Shown here piece after piece: positions 18,047 through 27,022 of a DNA stretch of 47,484 nucleotides. The DNA is from Candidatus Krumholzibacteriia bacterium. Its GTDB lineage: Bacteria; Krumholzibacteriota; Krumholzibacteriia; LZORAL124-64-63. The stretch lies in the NCBI GenBank assembly GCA_024763215.1, contig JANTFX010000010.1:1-47484 (forward strand), in the 5' to 3' direction. Numbering within the stretch: the first letter of the stretch is position 1; every line of letters begins with the position of its first letter. The notes below the pieces were generated by a model. It was not told where the DNA came from. It searched no databases and worked only from the letters and a program-made list of their open reading frames with translations. Both the position numbers and the translations under genes were made by a program.

Positions 18047-18850
18047 GTGTCCATACTGAACATCGCCGCCATCCAGACCAGTCCCGTATTCGGGGATGTC
18101 TCCGGAAACCTGGACCGCGCCCTGGACCTGATCCCCGGCGGGTGCGATCTGGCCGTCCTGCCCGAACTGTTCGCCACCGGCTACCAGTTCCGCGACACCG
18201 CAGAGGCCGCAGGCATGGCCGAAGAAGCCGCACCCGGTGGCGCGGGCGGTCCCATCATCGCCGCCCTGACCGCCAAGGCCGCCGCCACGGGCGCGACCCT
18301 GGTCGCCGGTCTGGCCGAGAAATCCGAAGCGGTCGTCTACAACAGCGCGGTGATGATCCGTCCGGACGGCAGCCGGGAGATCTACCGCAAGGTGCACCTT
18401 TTCGACCGGGAAAAGGAAGTGTTCAGACCGGGAGACCTGGGCTTTCCCGTGTTCGAGGCCTGCGGGGCGAAGATCGGCCTGATGATCTGCTTCGACTGGA
18501 TCTTTCCCGAGGCCGCCCGCAGCCTGGCTCTGGCCGGGGCGCAGATCCTCTGCCACCCCTCGAACCTGCTGCTGCCGTGGTGCCCGGCCGCCATGGTCAC
18601 CCGCTGCCAGGAGAACCGGGTCTTCGCCGCCACGGCCAACCGCATCGGCAGCGAGGGCCGCACCGGCCAGCGCCTGGACTTCATCGGCATGAGCGAGATC
18701 GTCTCGCCCCTGGGGGATGTTCTCGGCCGGGCCGGCCGCGAGGAGGAATCTGCCGTGACGGCGGCCATCGACCTGGACGCCATCGAGAAGCAGGTCACTG
18801 CGCGCAACCACATCTTCGGCGACCGGAGGCCGGATCAGTACCGTTTGTAG
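18047..18850 (+). CDS. Carbon-nitrogen hydrolase (nitrilase superfamily amidase)
   Basis: 267 residues with the Glu-Lys-Cys triad: Glu in LPELFATGY near 40, Lys in YRKVHLF near 115, and Cys in MICFDWIFPE near 148. Sequence style fits the omega-amidase/carbamoylputrescine-amidase branch that hydrolyses small amides in the cytoplasm. GTG 18047 is preceded by AAGGA 7 nt upstream and lies 4 nt after the glycosyltransferase stop. It converges on glgC with a 17-nt gap and no evident terminator. Confidence 0.88.
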   Translation: MSILNIAAIQTSPVFGDVSGNLDRALDLIPGGCDLAVLPELFATGYQFRDTAEAAGMAEEAAPGGAGGPIIAALTAKAAATGATLVAGLAEKSEAVVYNSAVMIRPDGSREIYRKVHLFDREKEVFRPGDLGFPVFEACGAKIGLMICFDWIFPEAARSLALAGAQILCHPSNLLLPWCPAAMVTRCQENRVFAATANRIGSEGRTGQRLDFIGMSEIVSPLGDVLGRAGREEESAVTAAIDLDAIEKQVTARNHIFGDRRPDQYRL

Positions 18851-18867
18851 GGCCGCTCAAGACTCGT

Positions 18868-20112
18868 TCACGGCTCGCTCAGATCCATGTTCTTGGGCAC
18901 GATCACCACGCCCGATTCCGAGATCTTGAACAGCTGCTCGTCATGCTCGCGGTCGAACCCGATCTTCATGCCCTCGGGGATGGTCACGTTCTTGTCGATG
19001 ATGCAGCGCCGGACCTCGGCGTAGCGACCGATATTCACGTTGTCGAACAGGATGCTGTCGGTGACCTTGCTGTACGAATTGACCCGCACGCTGCGGCCCA
19101 GGACCGAGTGCTCCACGTGGCCGCCCGAGATGACCGTCCCCCCGCCCACGATGGAATCGGCCACCACGCCGGGCAGCTTGCCGTCCTCGGTGAACCCGTG
19201 GGCCGACTTGAACGGAGGCACCGGCGGCTGCCAGGCCCGGAAGCTCCACTTGGGGTCGTAGAGGTCGAACTGGGGGCTGCGGCTGACCAGGTCCATTGTG
19301 GCCTCGTAGTAGCTGTCCAGGGTGCCGATGTCCCGCCAGTAACGTGGTTCGTGGGTATCGGAAGCCCGGAAGGGGTAGGCATAGACCTCTCCCTGCCTGA
19401 CCAGGGAGGGGATGATGTTCTTGCCGAAATCGTGATGGCTCTCGATATCCCTGGCATCGCCGCTCAGCTCGCGCACCAGGTCGGCGGTCTCGAAGATGTA
19501 GACCCCCATGTTCACCAGGCAGTGTTCCGGATCCCCGGGAATGGTCTTGGGGGAGGCTGGTTTCTCCTCGAAGCCCACGACCTTCCAGTCCTCGTTCACC
19601 TCCAGGATGCCGAATTCCTCGGCTCCCTGGCGCGGGACGACCGATGCCGCCAGGCTCATGCAGCCCTTGTGGCCGGCGTGGAACTCCAGCAGCTTGCCGT
19701 AGTCCATGCGGTAGATGTGGTCTCCCGAAAGGATCAGCACGTGGTCGGGCTTGCGGTTTTCCAGCAGATAGATGTTCTGGTAGACGGCGTCGGCCGTGCC
19801 GCCGTACCAGCGCTGACCCACCCGGTGCTGGGGAGGGATCCGGTACAGGAACTCCCCCGACTCGTAGCTGAAGATGTTCCAACCCCGCTGCAGGTGCTGG
19901 TCCAGGGAGAACGACTTGTACTGGGTCAGCACGTAGATCTGGCGCAGGCCGCTGTTGACGCAGTTGCTGAGGGTGAAATCGATGATGCGGTAGGCGCTGC
20001 CGAAAGGAACAGCAGGCTTGGAACGGTCACGCGTCAGGGGGTAGAGGCGCTGGCCCTGGCCGCCGGCCAGGATGAGGGTCAAGGTGCCGCGCACGAGTTT
20101 ACGGATACTCAA
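18868..20112 (-). CDS. glgC: Glucose-1-phosphate adenylyltransferase
   Basis: About 414 residues. It makes ADP-glucose for glycogen. Seen: LILAGGQGQRLYPLTRDRSKPAVPFG for nucleotide binding, WYGGTADAV, SGDHIYRMDY, FEEKPASP, and a left-handed beta-helix C-terminus with SIVGGGTVI repeats. Start TTG 20112 is preferred for GGAG 8 nt upstream; ATG 20148 would give 12 more residues without a clear ribosome site. It lies 57 nt downstream of the response regulator. Allosteric control typical of the family cannot be judged from sequence alone. Confidence 0.94.
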   Translation of the reverse strand: MSIRKLVRGTLTLILAGGQGQRLYPLTRDRSKPAVPFGSAYRIIDFTLSNCVNSGLRQIYVLTQYKSFSLDQHLQRGWNIFSYESGEFLYRIPPQHRVGQRWYGGTADAVYQNIYLLENRKPDHVLILSGDHIYRMDYGKLLEFHAGHKGCMSLAASVVPRQGAEEFGILEVNEDWKVVGFEEKPASPKTIPGDPEHCLVNMGVYIFETADLVRELSGDARDIESHHDFGKNIIPSLVRQGEVYAYPFRASDTHEPRYWRDIGTLDSYYEATMDLVSRSPQFDLYDPKWSFRAWQPPVPPFKSAHGFTEDGKLPGVVADSIVGGGTVISGGHVEHSVLGRSVRVNSYSKVTDSILFDNVNIGRYAEVRRCIIDKNVTIPEGMKIGFDREHDEQLFKISESGVVIVPKNMDLSEP

Positions 20113-20169
20113 GATGTTGGCTCCACGGTTGGGACTGCCTGAGCGCATACCCCGGCCGCGGAATCATCA

Positions 20170-20541
20170 TCAACCGCTGGCGGTCGCCTTCTTCTCCAGC
20201 ACGCGCTGGACGGTCTCCACCAGTTCCGTGACATCCGACGACTTGGTGACATACGCATCCGCGGCCCAGGTCAGGTAGTTGTCCTTGTAGCTCGAAAAGG
20301 CCGTGTTCAGGATGACGGGTATCTGCTTGTCGCGTTCCATGATCCTCTGCATGGCCTCGATCCCGTCCATGCCCGCCATCCGGATATCCAGAATAACCAG
20401 ATCGGGCCGCATTGTCTCCACAAATTCCAGCCCCTGGACGGCGTTGCTGGCGGTCATGGTCTCGTAGCCAGCCCGTCGCAGCTCGTTTTCGTACAACAAC
20501 CTGAGGTGGGGTTCGTCATCGACGATGAGAATCTTGCTCAT
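20170..20541 (-). CDS. Single-domain (CheY-like) response regulator
   Basis: 123 residues, only a receiver domain. The acidic pair is in LIVDDEP, the phospho-acceptor Asp in VILDIRM near 52, the switch Thr in LNTAFS, and Lys in YVTKSSD. There is no DNA-binding output domain, so it probably acts by protein contact or in a phosphorelay. ATG 20541 has GGAGG 6 nt upstream. It lies 105 nt after the histidine kinase and before glgC, suggesting a link to glycogen metabolism. The 5' region holds a GGCCCGC/GCGGGCC hairpin at 20562-20578. Confidence 0.92.
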   Translation of the reverse strand: MSKILIVDDEPHLRLLYENELRRAGYETMTASNAVQGLEFVETMRPDLVILDIRMAGMDGIEAMQRIMERDKQIPVILNTAFSSYKDNYLTWAADAYVTKSSDVTELVETVQRVLEKKATASG

Positions 20542-20646
20542 GTCCTGCCTCCTGGGTCCATGGCCCGCGGGGCGGGCCTCCCCTCCACTCCATGGCGACA
20601 CTTTAGCAAATCACCGGCTTCAGCGCCACCTAAACAGGAACCCGGA

Positions 20647-22425
20647 TCAGGAGTTCCTGGGCAAGGGCAGGATGAAGGAAAAGCACGCCCCCTGCCCCTT
20701 ACGGTTGCGCGCTCCGATGACCCCACCATGGGACTTGATGATCTGCTGGCAGATGGTCAATCCCAGACCGCTGCCGGTGGGTTTCGTGGTGAAAAACGGC
20801 GCAAACAGCTTGTCTTCCACTTCCTGTGCAATTCCCGGGCCGTTGTCGCAGACTTCCACCTGCACCCCCCCCTGCATCAACCGGGTCCGCACCTCGATCC
20901 GCCCCCCCTCGGGCAATACCTGCAGGGCGTTGACCAGGAAATTCTGCAGGACCTGCTGGATCTCGATGGGGTTGCAGGCCACCACCGAATCCTCGGACTG
21001 CAGATCCAGCTGCAAATCGATGCGCTGGGCCTGCATCTCGCCCTGGTAGCGATCCACAGTGCCGGTCACGAGCTCATCGATCCGCACCTCCTTGCGCTGC
21101 TGCTTCTGGGGCCGGATGAAGTCCAGCAGGTCATGGATGATGGTCTCCATGCGCGTGACTTCTTCGGTGATGATGGTGGCGTACTTGTGGTTGGGATCGT
21201 CGGGGTCCAGGTTGCGCACCAGGGCGCGCGCGAACCCGCCGATGGCCACCAGGGGGTTGCGCAGCTCGTGGGCCACGATGGCCGAGGTCTCGCCCATGAC
21301 GCTCAAGCGCTCCATGCGCAGCAGCGTCTCCTGGTGCTCCTTCTGCTTCTCGTGGGCCTTGCGCAGGGCGATCAGCCGGCGTTCCAGCTCGGTGTACAGA
21401 CGGCTGTTCTCGATGGCGCTGGCGCTCTGGTTGGCGAACAGCTGCAGGAACTCGAGGTCCAGGTCGGTGATCTCCTGGCCGCTGATGGCGTTGTCGGCGA
21501 TGATCGCCCCGAGCATGCCGCTGCGGGTCATGAGGGGGGCCACGGCGAACGTGTCGCAACCCAGCCACTGCCGGATGGCCGCGACCCCGGGCAGATCCAT
21601 GTCCGGGGTGACGCGGATGGCCTGCCCCTGCTCCATGCTTCGCACCAGGACATGGTCATGGTCGTCCAGCGGCACGGTCATGTTCTTGACGATGGCGTTG
21701 ACCGCGGCGTCGGTCTGCTTGATGGACTGGTCGTAGCTCGTCATCATGGAAAACAGGTCGTCCGGCTGGTGGGCCAAGTCGTTCCAGATGCGTCCGGCCT
21801 CGTCCTGGTTGCTGGGGCCGATGGCGATTTCGCCCCGCAGGACGTTCTTCTCGTCATCGACCAGCAGCAGGAACGCGCGGTTGAAGCGCAGCCCCTGGCC
21901 GGCGGTGATGCAGATCAGCACCGCTTCGAGGACCTGGTCCAGGGTCAGGTTGGCCCCGTACAACGCTTCACTGACCTGGTTCAGCAACGAGAGCTTGGCC
22001 AGGCGGGCGGCCCTGAGTTCGTCCTCGTAATCACGCTTCCGGGTGTCGGAGATGTACAGCAGGCAGTGGTCGTTGAGGCGGCCGCCCTCGGCGGATTCTC
22101 CCGACACGCTGAAGGGCCGGCACAGGACCTCCACGGGCACGGGCTGGCCTTCGGCCGGCAGTATTTCCCGCCGGCAGCGTTCGTCCCGGCACTCCTTCTG
22201 ATTCAGGCAGCGGTCGATGGGCAGGGGGGGCAGGAACCGGTCCGCGACGTTCAGGCCCATCACCTTCTCCCGCGGCATGGCCAGCAGTTCGCAGGCCCCG
22301 TCGCTGACCGCGGCGATGGTCCCCCCGTCGGCCACCACCAGCAGCGGCAAGGGATTCTGGCGGAAGGCGGCCACCAGGACCGTCATCTGCTCGGAAGTGG
22401 GTAGGGGGTCGTTCTCCATGGGCAT
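20647..22425 (-). CDS. PAS-GAF sensor histidine kinase
   Basis: 592 residues, no clear membrane segment, so probably cytoplasmic. N-terminal PAS domain (~15-125) with an unusual cysteine cluster CLNQKECRDERC (C-x5-C-x4-C) near residue 72, then a GAF domain (~150-335), a HisKA dimerisation domain with phospho-His in AHELRNPL near 370, and an HATPase with NFLVNALQVLP, DNGPGI and GSGLGL. ATG 22425 has GGAGG 7 nt upstream and starts 2 nt after glgA ends, so the two are co-transcribed. The single-domain regulator downstream is the likely partner. The cysteines could sense redox state or bind metal; this is inference. Confidence 0.92.
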   Translation of the reverse strand: MPMENDPLPTSEQMTVLVAAFRQNPLPLLVVADGGTIAAVSDGACELLAMPREKVMGLNVADRFLPPLPIDRCLNQKECRDERCRREILPAEGQPVPVEVLCRPFSVSGESAEGGRLNDHCLLYISDTRKRDYEDELRAARLAKLSLLNQVSEALYGANLTLDQVLEAVLICITAGQGLRFNRAFLLLVDDEKNVLRGEIAIGPSNQDEAGRIWNDLAHQPDDLFSMMTSYDQSIKQTDAAVNAIVKNMTVPLDDHDHVLVRSMEQGQAIRVTPDMDLPGVAAIRQWLGCDTFAVAPLMTRSGMLGAIIADNAISGQEITDLDLEFLQLFANQSASAIENSRLYTELERRLIALRKAHEKQKEHQETLLRMERLSVMGETSAIVAHELRNPLVAIGGFARALVRNLDPDDPNHKYATIITEEVTRMETIIHDLLDFIRPQKQQRKEVRIDELVTGTVDRYQGEMQAQRIDLQLDLQSEDSVVACNPIEIQQVLQNFLVNALQVLPEGGRIEVRTRLMQGGVQVEVCDNGPGIAQEVEDKLFAPFFTTKPTGSGLGLTICQQIIKSHGGVIGARNRKGQGACFSFILPLPRNS

Positions 22426-22427
22426 GG

Positions 22428-23927
22428 TCAACCCTCCTTCCTGTGGGCGAGTGCCTCGGCATAGACCGCCTCGTAGCGGGCCGCGGCGCTGGACCAGTCG
22501 AACCTGACGGCCATGCCCCGCTGCTGGATGGCCCGCCAGAGCTTCGCATCGGGCCAGATCTTCTCGACCCCGCGCAGGCAGGCCAGAAGTTCCTGGTCGC
22601 GCCCCTGCTGGAACATGAAGCCCGTGGCCCCGGGTTCCGGGAAAGGCACCACGGTGTCGGCCAGCCCGCCGGTCGCCCGCACCACCGGCGGCGAACCGTA
22701 GCGCAGGGCGTACATCTGGGACAAGCCGCACGGCTCGAACAAGCTCGGCATCAGGAACACGTCGCAGCCGGCGTAGATCCTGTGGGCCAACTGGTCGTCG
22801 TAGCGGTCGACGTACGCCACCCGCTGAGGATGGTCGGAGGCCAGCTTGCGCAGCTGCTTCTCCAGGCGCGGCTCACCCGTGCCGAGCAAGGCGAAAGTGA
22901 AACCGTCGGCGGCCAGGCGGGGCAGCAGCGGCGCCAGCAGGTCCACCCCCTTCTGGGTCACCAGCCTGCCCACGAACCCGCACAGCGGCCGCAGCAGGCG
23001 GCCCTTTCCGTCCTCCGGGGCGTCGAGCCCCAGCTCCCGCATCAACGCGCGGCGGCAGACGGCCTTGCCCGCCAGGTCACCAGCCGTGAACCCCGCAGGC
23101 AAGGCGGGGTCCCGCGCAGGGTTCCAGAGGCGGTAGTCGGTCCCGTTGAGGATGCCCGAGTACGCGTCTCCGCGGCCGGCCAGCACGGCCTGCAGACCGC
23201 AGCCCAGTTCCGCGTCGGTGACGGTCTCGCGCGCGTAGGTGGGGCTGACGGTGTTGACCCTGTCCGCGGCCAGCACGCCCGCCTTCATGAGGTTTATCCG
23301 GCCGTGGAACTCCAGCAGGCCGGGGTAGACGGCCTGGCTGGCTGGCAGGCCCAGGGTCTCGGTCGCCGCGGTAGGATGAATCTCCTGATGCGCCAGGTTG
23401 TGGATGGTCAGCACGGTGGCGCCCGATCCGGGCACATCCCGGCCGGCGTACCAGGTGTCGCGGTACAGCAGCGCGCAGGCGGCATGGGCGTCGTGGGCGT
23501 GGATCACGTCCACCGGCCACCCCAGCAGCCGCGGCAACAGCAGGGCCGCCTGGGCATGCAGGGCGGCACGCGCCACGGTGTCGGAAAAGACCTCTCCTGC
23601 AGCATCGCCGTAAACCCCGGGCCGGCCGTATAGATCATCACAGCCGATCAGCACCACCTGCAGCCGGCCGCCGCCGCGGCCCAGGACATGGAATTCCACG
23701 TCGTGCATCCCGTACCCCACCCGCAGGCTCAGCGGAGGCAGCTTCTTCAGCGGCCTGATGCCCAGGCCGGGGCGGTCGAGATGGCCGTAGAGCGGCAACA
23801 CGACCTTGACCTGGTGGCCGCGCGCTGCCAGCTCAACCGCCAGTGCGGACGCGGCATCGCCCAGCCCCCCCACCTTGGCGAAAGGCGCGAACTCGGCGGT
23901 GACCATCATGATGTGCAGGGGCGTCAT
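22428..23927 (-). CDS. glgA: Glycogen synthase (ADP-glucose type)
   Basis: 499 residues, GT5 family. It extends alpha-1,4-glucan from ADP-glucose. The N-terminal KVGGLGD motif binds ADP-glucose, LTIHNLAHQ is conserved, and the C-terminal GT-B half has GFVGRLVTQKGVDLL and MPSLFEPCGLSQMYALRYG, with PVVRATGGLADTV following. The N-terminal IMMVTAEFAPFAKVGGLGD is the standard start, so ATG 23927 is secure even though the ribosome site is weak. Confidence 0.96.
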   Translation of the reverse strand: MTPLHIMMVTAEFAPFAKVGGLGDAASALAVELAARGHQVKVVLPLYGHLDRPGLGIRPLKKLPPLSLRVGYGMHDVEFHVLGRGGGRLQVVLIGCDDLYGRPGVYGDAAGEVFSDTVARAALHAQAALLLPRLLGWPVDVIHAHDAHAACALLYRDTWYAGRDVPGSGATVLTIHNLAHQEIHPTAATETLGLPASQAVYPGLLEFHGRINLMKAGVLAADRVNTVSPTYARETVTDAELGCGLQAVLAGRGDAYSGILNGTDYRLWNPARDPALPAGFTAGDLAGKAVCRRALMRELGLDAPEDGKGRLLRPLCGFVGRLVTQKGVDLLAPLLPRLAADGFTFALLGTGEPRLEKQLRKLASDHPQRVAYVDRYDDQLAHRIYAGCDVFLMPSLFEPCGLSQMYALRYGSPPVVRATGGLADTVVPFPEPGATGFMFQQGRDQELLACLRGVEKIWPDAKLWRAIQQRGMAVRFDWSSAAARYEAVYAEALAHRKEG

Positions 23928-23968
23928 GGGACTTCTTTCCAGAAAAACGGGAACCTTTTGCTGCGGCC

Positions 23969-23998
23969 ATCGTATATCCAGGCACCACGGGGAGACAA
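23969..23998 (-). promoter_or_regulatory. Candidate promoter for glgA-kinase-regulator
   Basis: TTGTCT (23998-23993) and TACGAT (23974-23969) are 18 nt apart on the minus strand, about 42 nt before the glgA start. Confidence 0.4.
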
Positions 23999-24064
23999 CA
24001 TGATCTTCCCGGACTGGAAAAAATCACAAGCGAACGGTTTTTCCGGGTGGACAGCAAGGGCGAA

Positions 24065-24103
24065 GGCGGAAGCGGACCTCAGGGCGAAGGGTCCGCTTTC
24101 GCC
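24065..24103 (-). terminator. Hairpin at the methyltransferase stop, possible terminator
   Basis: GGCGGAAGCGGAC and GTCCGCTTTCGCC are complementary over 13 bases with one G-T mismatch, loop 13 nt, with the methyltransferase stop in the loop. The T-run that would make it a strong terminator is missing on the minus strand. Confidence 0.35.
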
Positions 24104-24753
24104 TTTGTCCCTCCGGGCGCGGCAGCCGGGGTGCACACCAGCGCGAACTGCAGGTAGCGCATCTCGGCGAACCTTCCCAGGGTCAACAGGTTGAAGAGCC
24201 GGAAAACCCTGGAGCCGGTGGGGTTGATGCCGGTGCAGCCGCGTACCCGGTACCCCGCGCGCCGGAACATGCCCAGCATGCTGCCGCGGGTGAAAAACCG
24301 CAGATGGGTGCGGTCGCAGATCCCCTCGTCGGTGTACTCCCAACGGCCCCGCAGCGCCAGGTCCACCACGTTGGAGAAATACCGCACGTTGGGGAGCGAG
24401 GCCACGATCACCCCGTCCGGGGCCAGCAGAGGCCGCACCGCCGCCAGCAGTTTTTCCGGCTCCACGAGGTGTTCGAGCACGTCGTTGCAGCAGATGCAGT
24501 CGAAACTCCCGGCAGGCAGGCCGGGGACTATCTCCAGGGCGTCGCCCGCCAGCACCCGGTCCAGCACCTCGGCCGCCCGGGCGGCCGCCTCCGGATCGTA
24601 TTCGATCCCCCAGACCTCCAGTTCCGCCCGCTCCCTCTTGAGCCCCGCGGCGAAGGCCCCGGACCCGCAGCCGATATCCAGGAGCCGGCGAGTGCGCTGC
24701 GGCACGAAGGGCCGCATTTCCCGCCGCGGGTGCCCGAAGTACCCGCCGCTCAT
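24079..24753 (-). CDS. Class I SAM-dependent methyltransferase
   Basis: 224 residues. Motif I is LLDIGCGSGAFAAGL near residue 29, the acidic motif II is in VWGIEYDPEAA, and CNDVLEHLVEPEKLL is the post-motif. This is a Methyltransf_23/UbiG-like type, often found with polysaccharide genes. ATG 24753 overlaps the CLC stop (ATGA). The target is unknown. The longer upstream frame is read from the CLC gene and has no conserved residues. Confidence 0.85.
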   Translation of the reverse strand: MSGGYFGHPRREMRPFVPQRTRRLLDIGCGSGAFAAGLKRERAELEVWGIEYDPEAAARAAEVLDRVLAGDALEIVPGLPAGSFDCICCNDVLEHLVEPEKLLAAVRPLLAPDGVIVASLPNVRYFSNVVDLALRGRWEYTDEGICDRTHLRFFTRGSMLGMFRRAGYRVRGCTGINPTGSRVFRLFNLLTLGRFAEMRYLQFALVCTPAAAPGGTKAKADPSP

Positions 24754-26837
24754 GAGGTCTCGCAATCGGTAGCGAAACTGCGGGCGTTGGTATCGCGCAG
24801 CAACCGTTCCAAGGCACCGGTCTCGCCGACGATGATCAGGCGGTCCTCCGGCTGCAGGGGTATATCCGGATCCGGGATCCTGTTCTGCTTCCCCCCCATG
24901 ACCGTACGCTGCTTGACCGCCAGTACGGAGATCCCGTAGCGGGGCCGCAGGCCAAGGTCCTTGAGCGTCTTGCCCTCCCATTCCACTGGCGGCACGAACA
25001 GCTGCACCTTGTACTGTTCGGGCAACTCCACGCAATCGTGCATGCGGGCCTCGCCGGTAACCAGCTTGATCCCCAGATCCTCCTGGTGCAGGATCTCGCG
25101 GTTGTAGATCTCGAACACCGCCTGGCGCGTGATCACCCCCACCAGCACCTGTTGGTGCGGGTTGTAAAGCACGGGCAGGTCCGGGCGGTCATGCTGGCCG
25201 AGCTTCAGCAGGCAATCTTCCAGATTGTCCTTGCGATAGACGAAATCCTCCACCGGGACGTGGATGTCCTCGGCGATCAGCACCTTGCCCAGACCCTCGG
25301 CGTGCAGCAGGTCCTTGATGTCGTGGATGGAGATCATCCCGGCCAGCCGGCCTTGCTCGTCCACCACGTAGTAGTGCTCGTCCTGGTTTTCGAGGAAAAG
25401 CTTGAGGATCGCATCCAGGCCGTCGGTGGTCCCGATGGTCTTGGGGTTGACCTCCATGATGTCCTCGACGTGGAAGTTGCGCAGGATCGCGCTCTCGCGG
25501 CCGAAGTGCAGCTGCTTGCCCTGCCGGGCGAACTTGAGGGTGAAGATGGTGTCGCTCATCACCGAACGGTAGGTCAAGGCCGCCCCGATGCTCGCCAGCA
25601 TCAGCGGCAGGATGACCTGGTACTGGCCGGTCATCTCGAACAGGATCAGGATGGCCGTCAGAGGTGCTCCGGTCGCCGCCCCGACCATGGCCGCCATGCC
25701 CGCCATGGCGAAGGTGCCCACCGCATGGTGCGCCCCGGGGAAGATGAACATCAAGGCGGCCCCGAAGGCGCCGCCGGTCATCCCCCCGAGGTACAGGGCG
25801 GGCGCGAAGATCCCGCCCGAGGCGCCCGAGCCCAGGGTCAGATCCACTGCCGCCAGCTTGACCACCACGAGCACCGCCATCAGCCCCAGCCCCATGTGGC
25901 CATCCAGGGCCCTGACCATGGAGCTATAGCCCACGCCGTAGACCTGCGGGAACCAGATCAGCAGCAGGCCCAGCGCGAGCCCGCCCAGGGCCGGCTTGCT
26001 CCAGGCGGGCACCCGCAGGCGGTCGAAGGCGTCCTCGGTGGCGTACAGGGTGCGCACGTAGACCATGGCCACCAGCCCGACCACCAGGCCGACCAGCAGG
26101 TAGAAGGGAAGCTCCAGGGAGCTTTCCATGGCGAAGGCCGGCACCTGAAAGGACGGGTTGGCGCCCAGGAACTCGCGGCTGATGGCCGTGGCCACCACGC
26201 TCGAGACGATGATGGGGCTGAAGGTGACCAGCGCAAAGTCGCGCATGAGGATCTCCAGGGCGAAGAAGGCCCCGGCGATGGGCGCGTTGAAGGTCGCGGC
26301 GATGCCGGCGGCCGCGCCGCAGCCGATCAGGGTGCGCAGGCGTTGGGGTGAGAACTTCAGCCACTGCCCCATGGTGCTGGCCATGCCCGCGCCGATCTGC
26401 ACGATGGGGCCCTCGCGGCCCACCGAGCCGCCGAAGGCGATGGTGATGGCGCTCGCGGTGATCTTCACCGCGGCGACGATGGGCCGGATCACGCCCTTCT
26501 TGAAGACCATGGCGTCCAGGACCTCGGGCACGCCGTGGCCCTTGGCCTCGGGCGCGCCGAAGTACACCATGGGCCCGACGATGGCCCCGCCGACCACCGG
26601 CAGCAGCAACTTCTGCCACCAGGGCACGGCCATGAGCAGGACCACCGTGTCCTCGCCATGGCCGATGACGAAGCCCTGGAAGAAGTTGACCATCCAGCGG
26701 AACAGGATGGCGCCGAACCCGCCGGCCACACCGACCAGCGCGGCCAGGGCCACCATGATGGTGGTCTCGTCCGGCTCGAAGCGCTCGACGAGCCGGAACA
26801 GGGTATGGCGGATGCGGCTGTGTTTCGCGGCTGCCAC
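24750..26837 (-). CDS. CLC chloride channel/antiporter with CBS pair and RCK_C domain
   Basis: About 695 residues. The CLC pore (~30-440) shows GHGVPEV, GSVGREGPIVQIGA with the gating Glu, and GSGASGGIFAPALYLGG, all Cl-/H+ exchanger signatures. A tandem CBS pair (~470-590) includes VEDIMEVNPKTI. The C-terminal ~90 residues (GKTLKDLGLRPRYGISVLAVK, PEDRLIIVGE) match RCK_C/TrkA_C domains that sense ions or nucleotides. GTG 26837 is chosen for AAAGG 6 nt upstream. The promoter is a TTGACA box. It acts in the inner membrane. Confidence 0.92.
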   Translation of the reverse strand: MAAAKHSRIRHTLFRLVERFEPDETTIMVALAALVGVAGGFGAILFRWMVNFFQGFVIGHGEDTVVLLMAVPWWQKLLLPVVGGAIVGPMVYFGAPEAKGHGVPEVLDAMVFKKGVIRPIVAAVKITASAITIAFGGSVGREGPIVQIGAGMASTMGQWLKFSPQRLRTLIGCGAAAGIAATFNAPIAGAFFALEILMRDFALVTFSPIIVSSVVATAISREFLGANPSFQVPAFAMESSLELPFYLLVGLVVGLVAMVYVRTLYATEDAFDRLRVPAWSKPALGGLALGLLLIWFPQVYGVGYSSMVRALDGHMGLGLMAVLVVVKLAAVDLTLGSGASGGIFAPALYLGGMTGGAFGAALMFIFPGAHHAVGTFAMAGMAAMVGAATGAPLTAILILFEMTGQYQVILPLMLASIGAALTYRSVMSDTIFTLKFARQGKQLHFGRESAILRNFHVEDIMEVNPKTIGTTDGLDAILKLFLENQDEHYYVVDEQGRLAGMISIHDIKDLLHAEGLGKVLIAEDIHVPVEDFVYRKDNLEDCLLKLGQHDRPDLPVLYNPHQQVLVGVITRQAVFEIYNREILHQEDLGIKLVTGEARMHDCVELPEQYKVQLFVPPVEWEGKTLKDLGLRPRYGISVLAVKQRTVMGGKQNRIPDPDIPLQPEDRLIIVGETGALERLLRDTNARSFATDCETS

Positions 26838-26864
26838 GGCGGGCCTTTGTCTATTGGAGGAATG

Positions 26865-26893
26865 GAATATCCGGCGCGGCACAAAACTGTCAA
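26865..26893 (-). promoter_or_regulatory. Sigma-70 promoter for the CLC gene
   Basis: Consensus TTGACA (26893-26888) and ATATTC (26870-26865) with a 17-nt spacer on the minus strand; TATTCC one base further is an alternative. A short palindrome AACCC-ACGC-GGGTT lies immediately upstream and could be an operator. Confidence 0.55.
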
Positions 26894-26959
26894 ACCCGCG
26901 TGGGTTCGTCAATCTTTGAGTGGGGGCCTGGGCCGGCCGGAGACGGGTATGCTTTCCCC

Positions 26960-26987
26960 TTGGCAAAGCCCCCCCCGCAGTCATAAT
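26960..26987 (+). promoter_or_regulatory. Candidate promoter for the M16 peptidase
   Basis: TTGGCA (26960-26965) and CATAAT (26982-26987), spacer 16 nt, about 35 nt before the peptidase start; divergent from the CLC promoter. Confidence 0.45.
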
Positions 26988-27022
26988 GGGCTCAGCGCAT
27001 CACCATCTTGAAACGAGGAATC

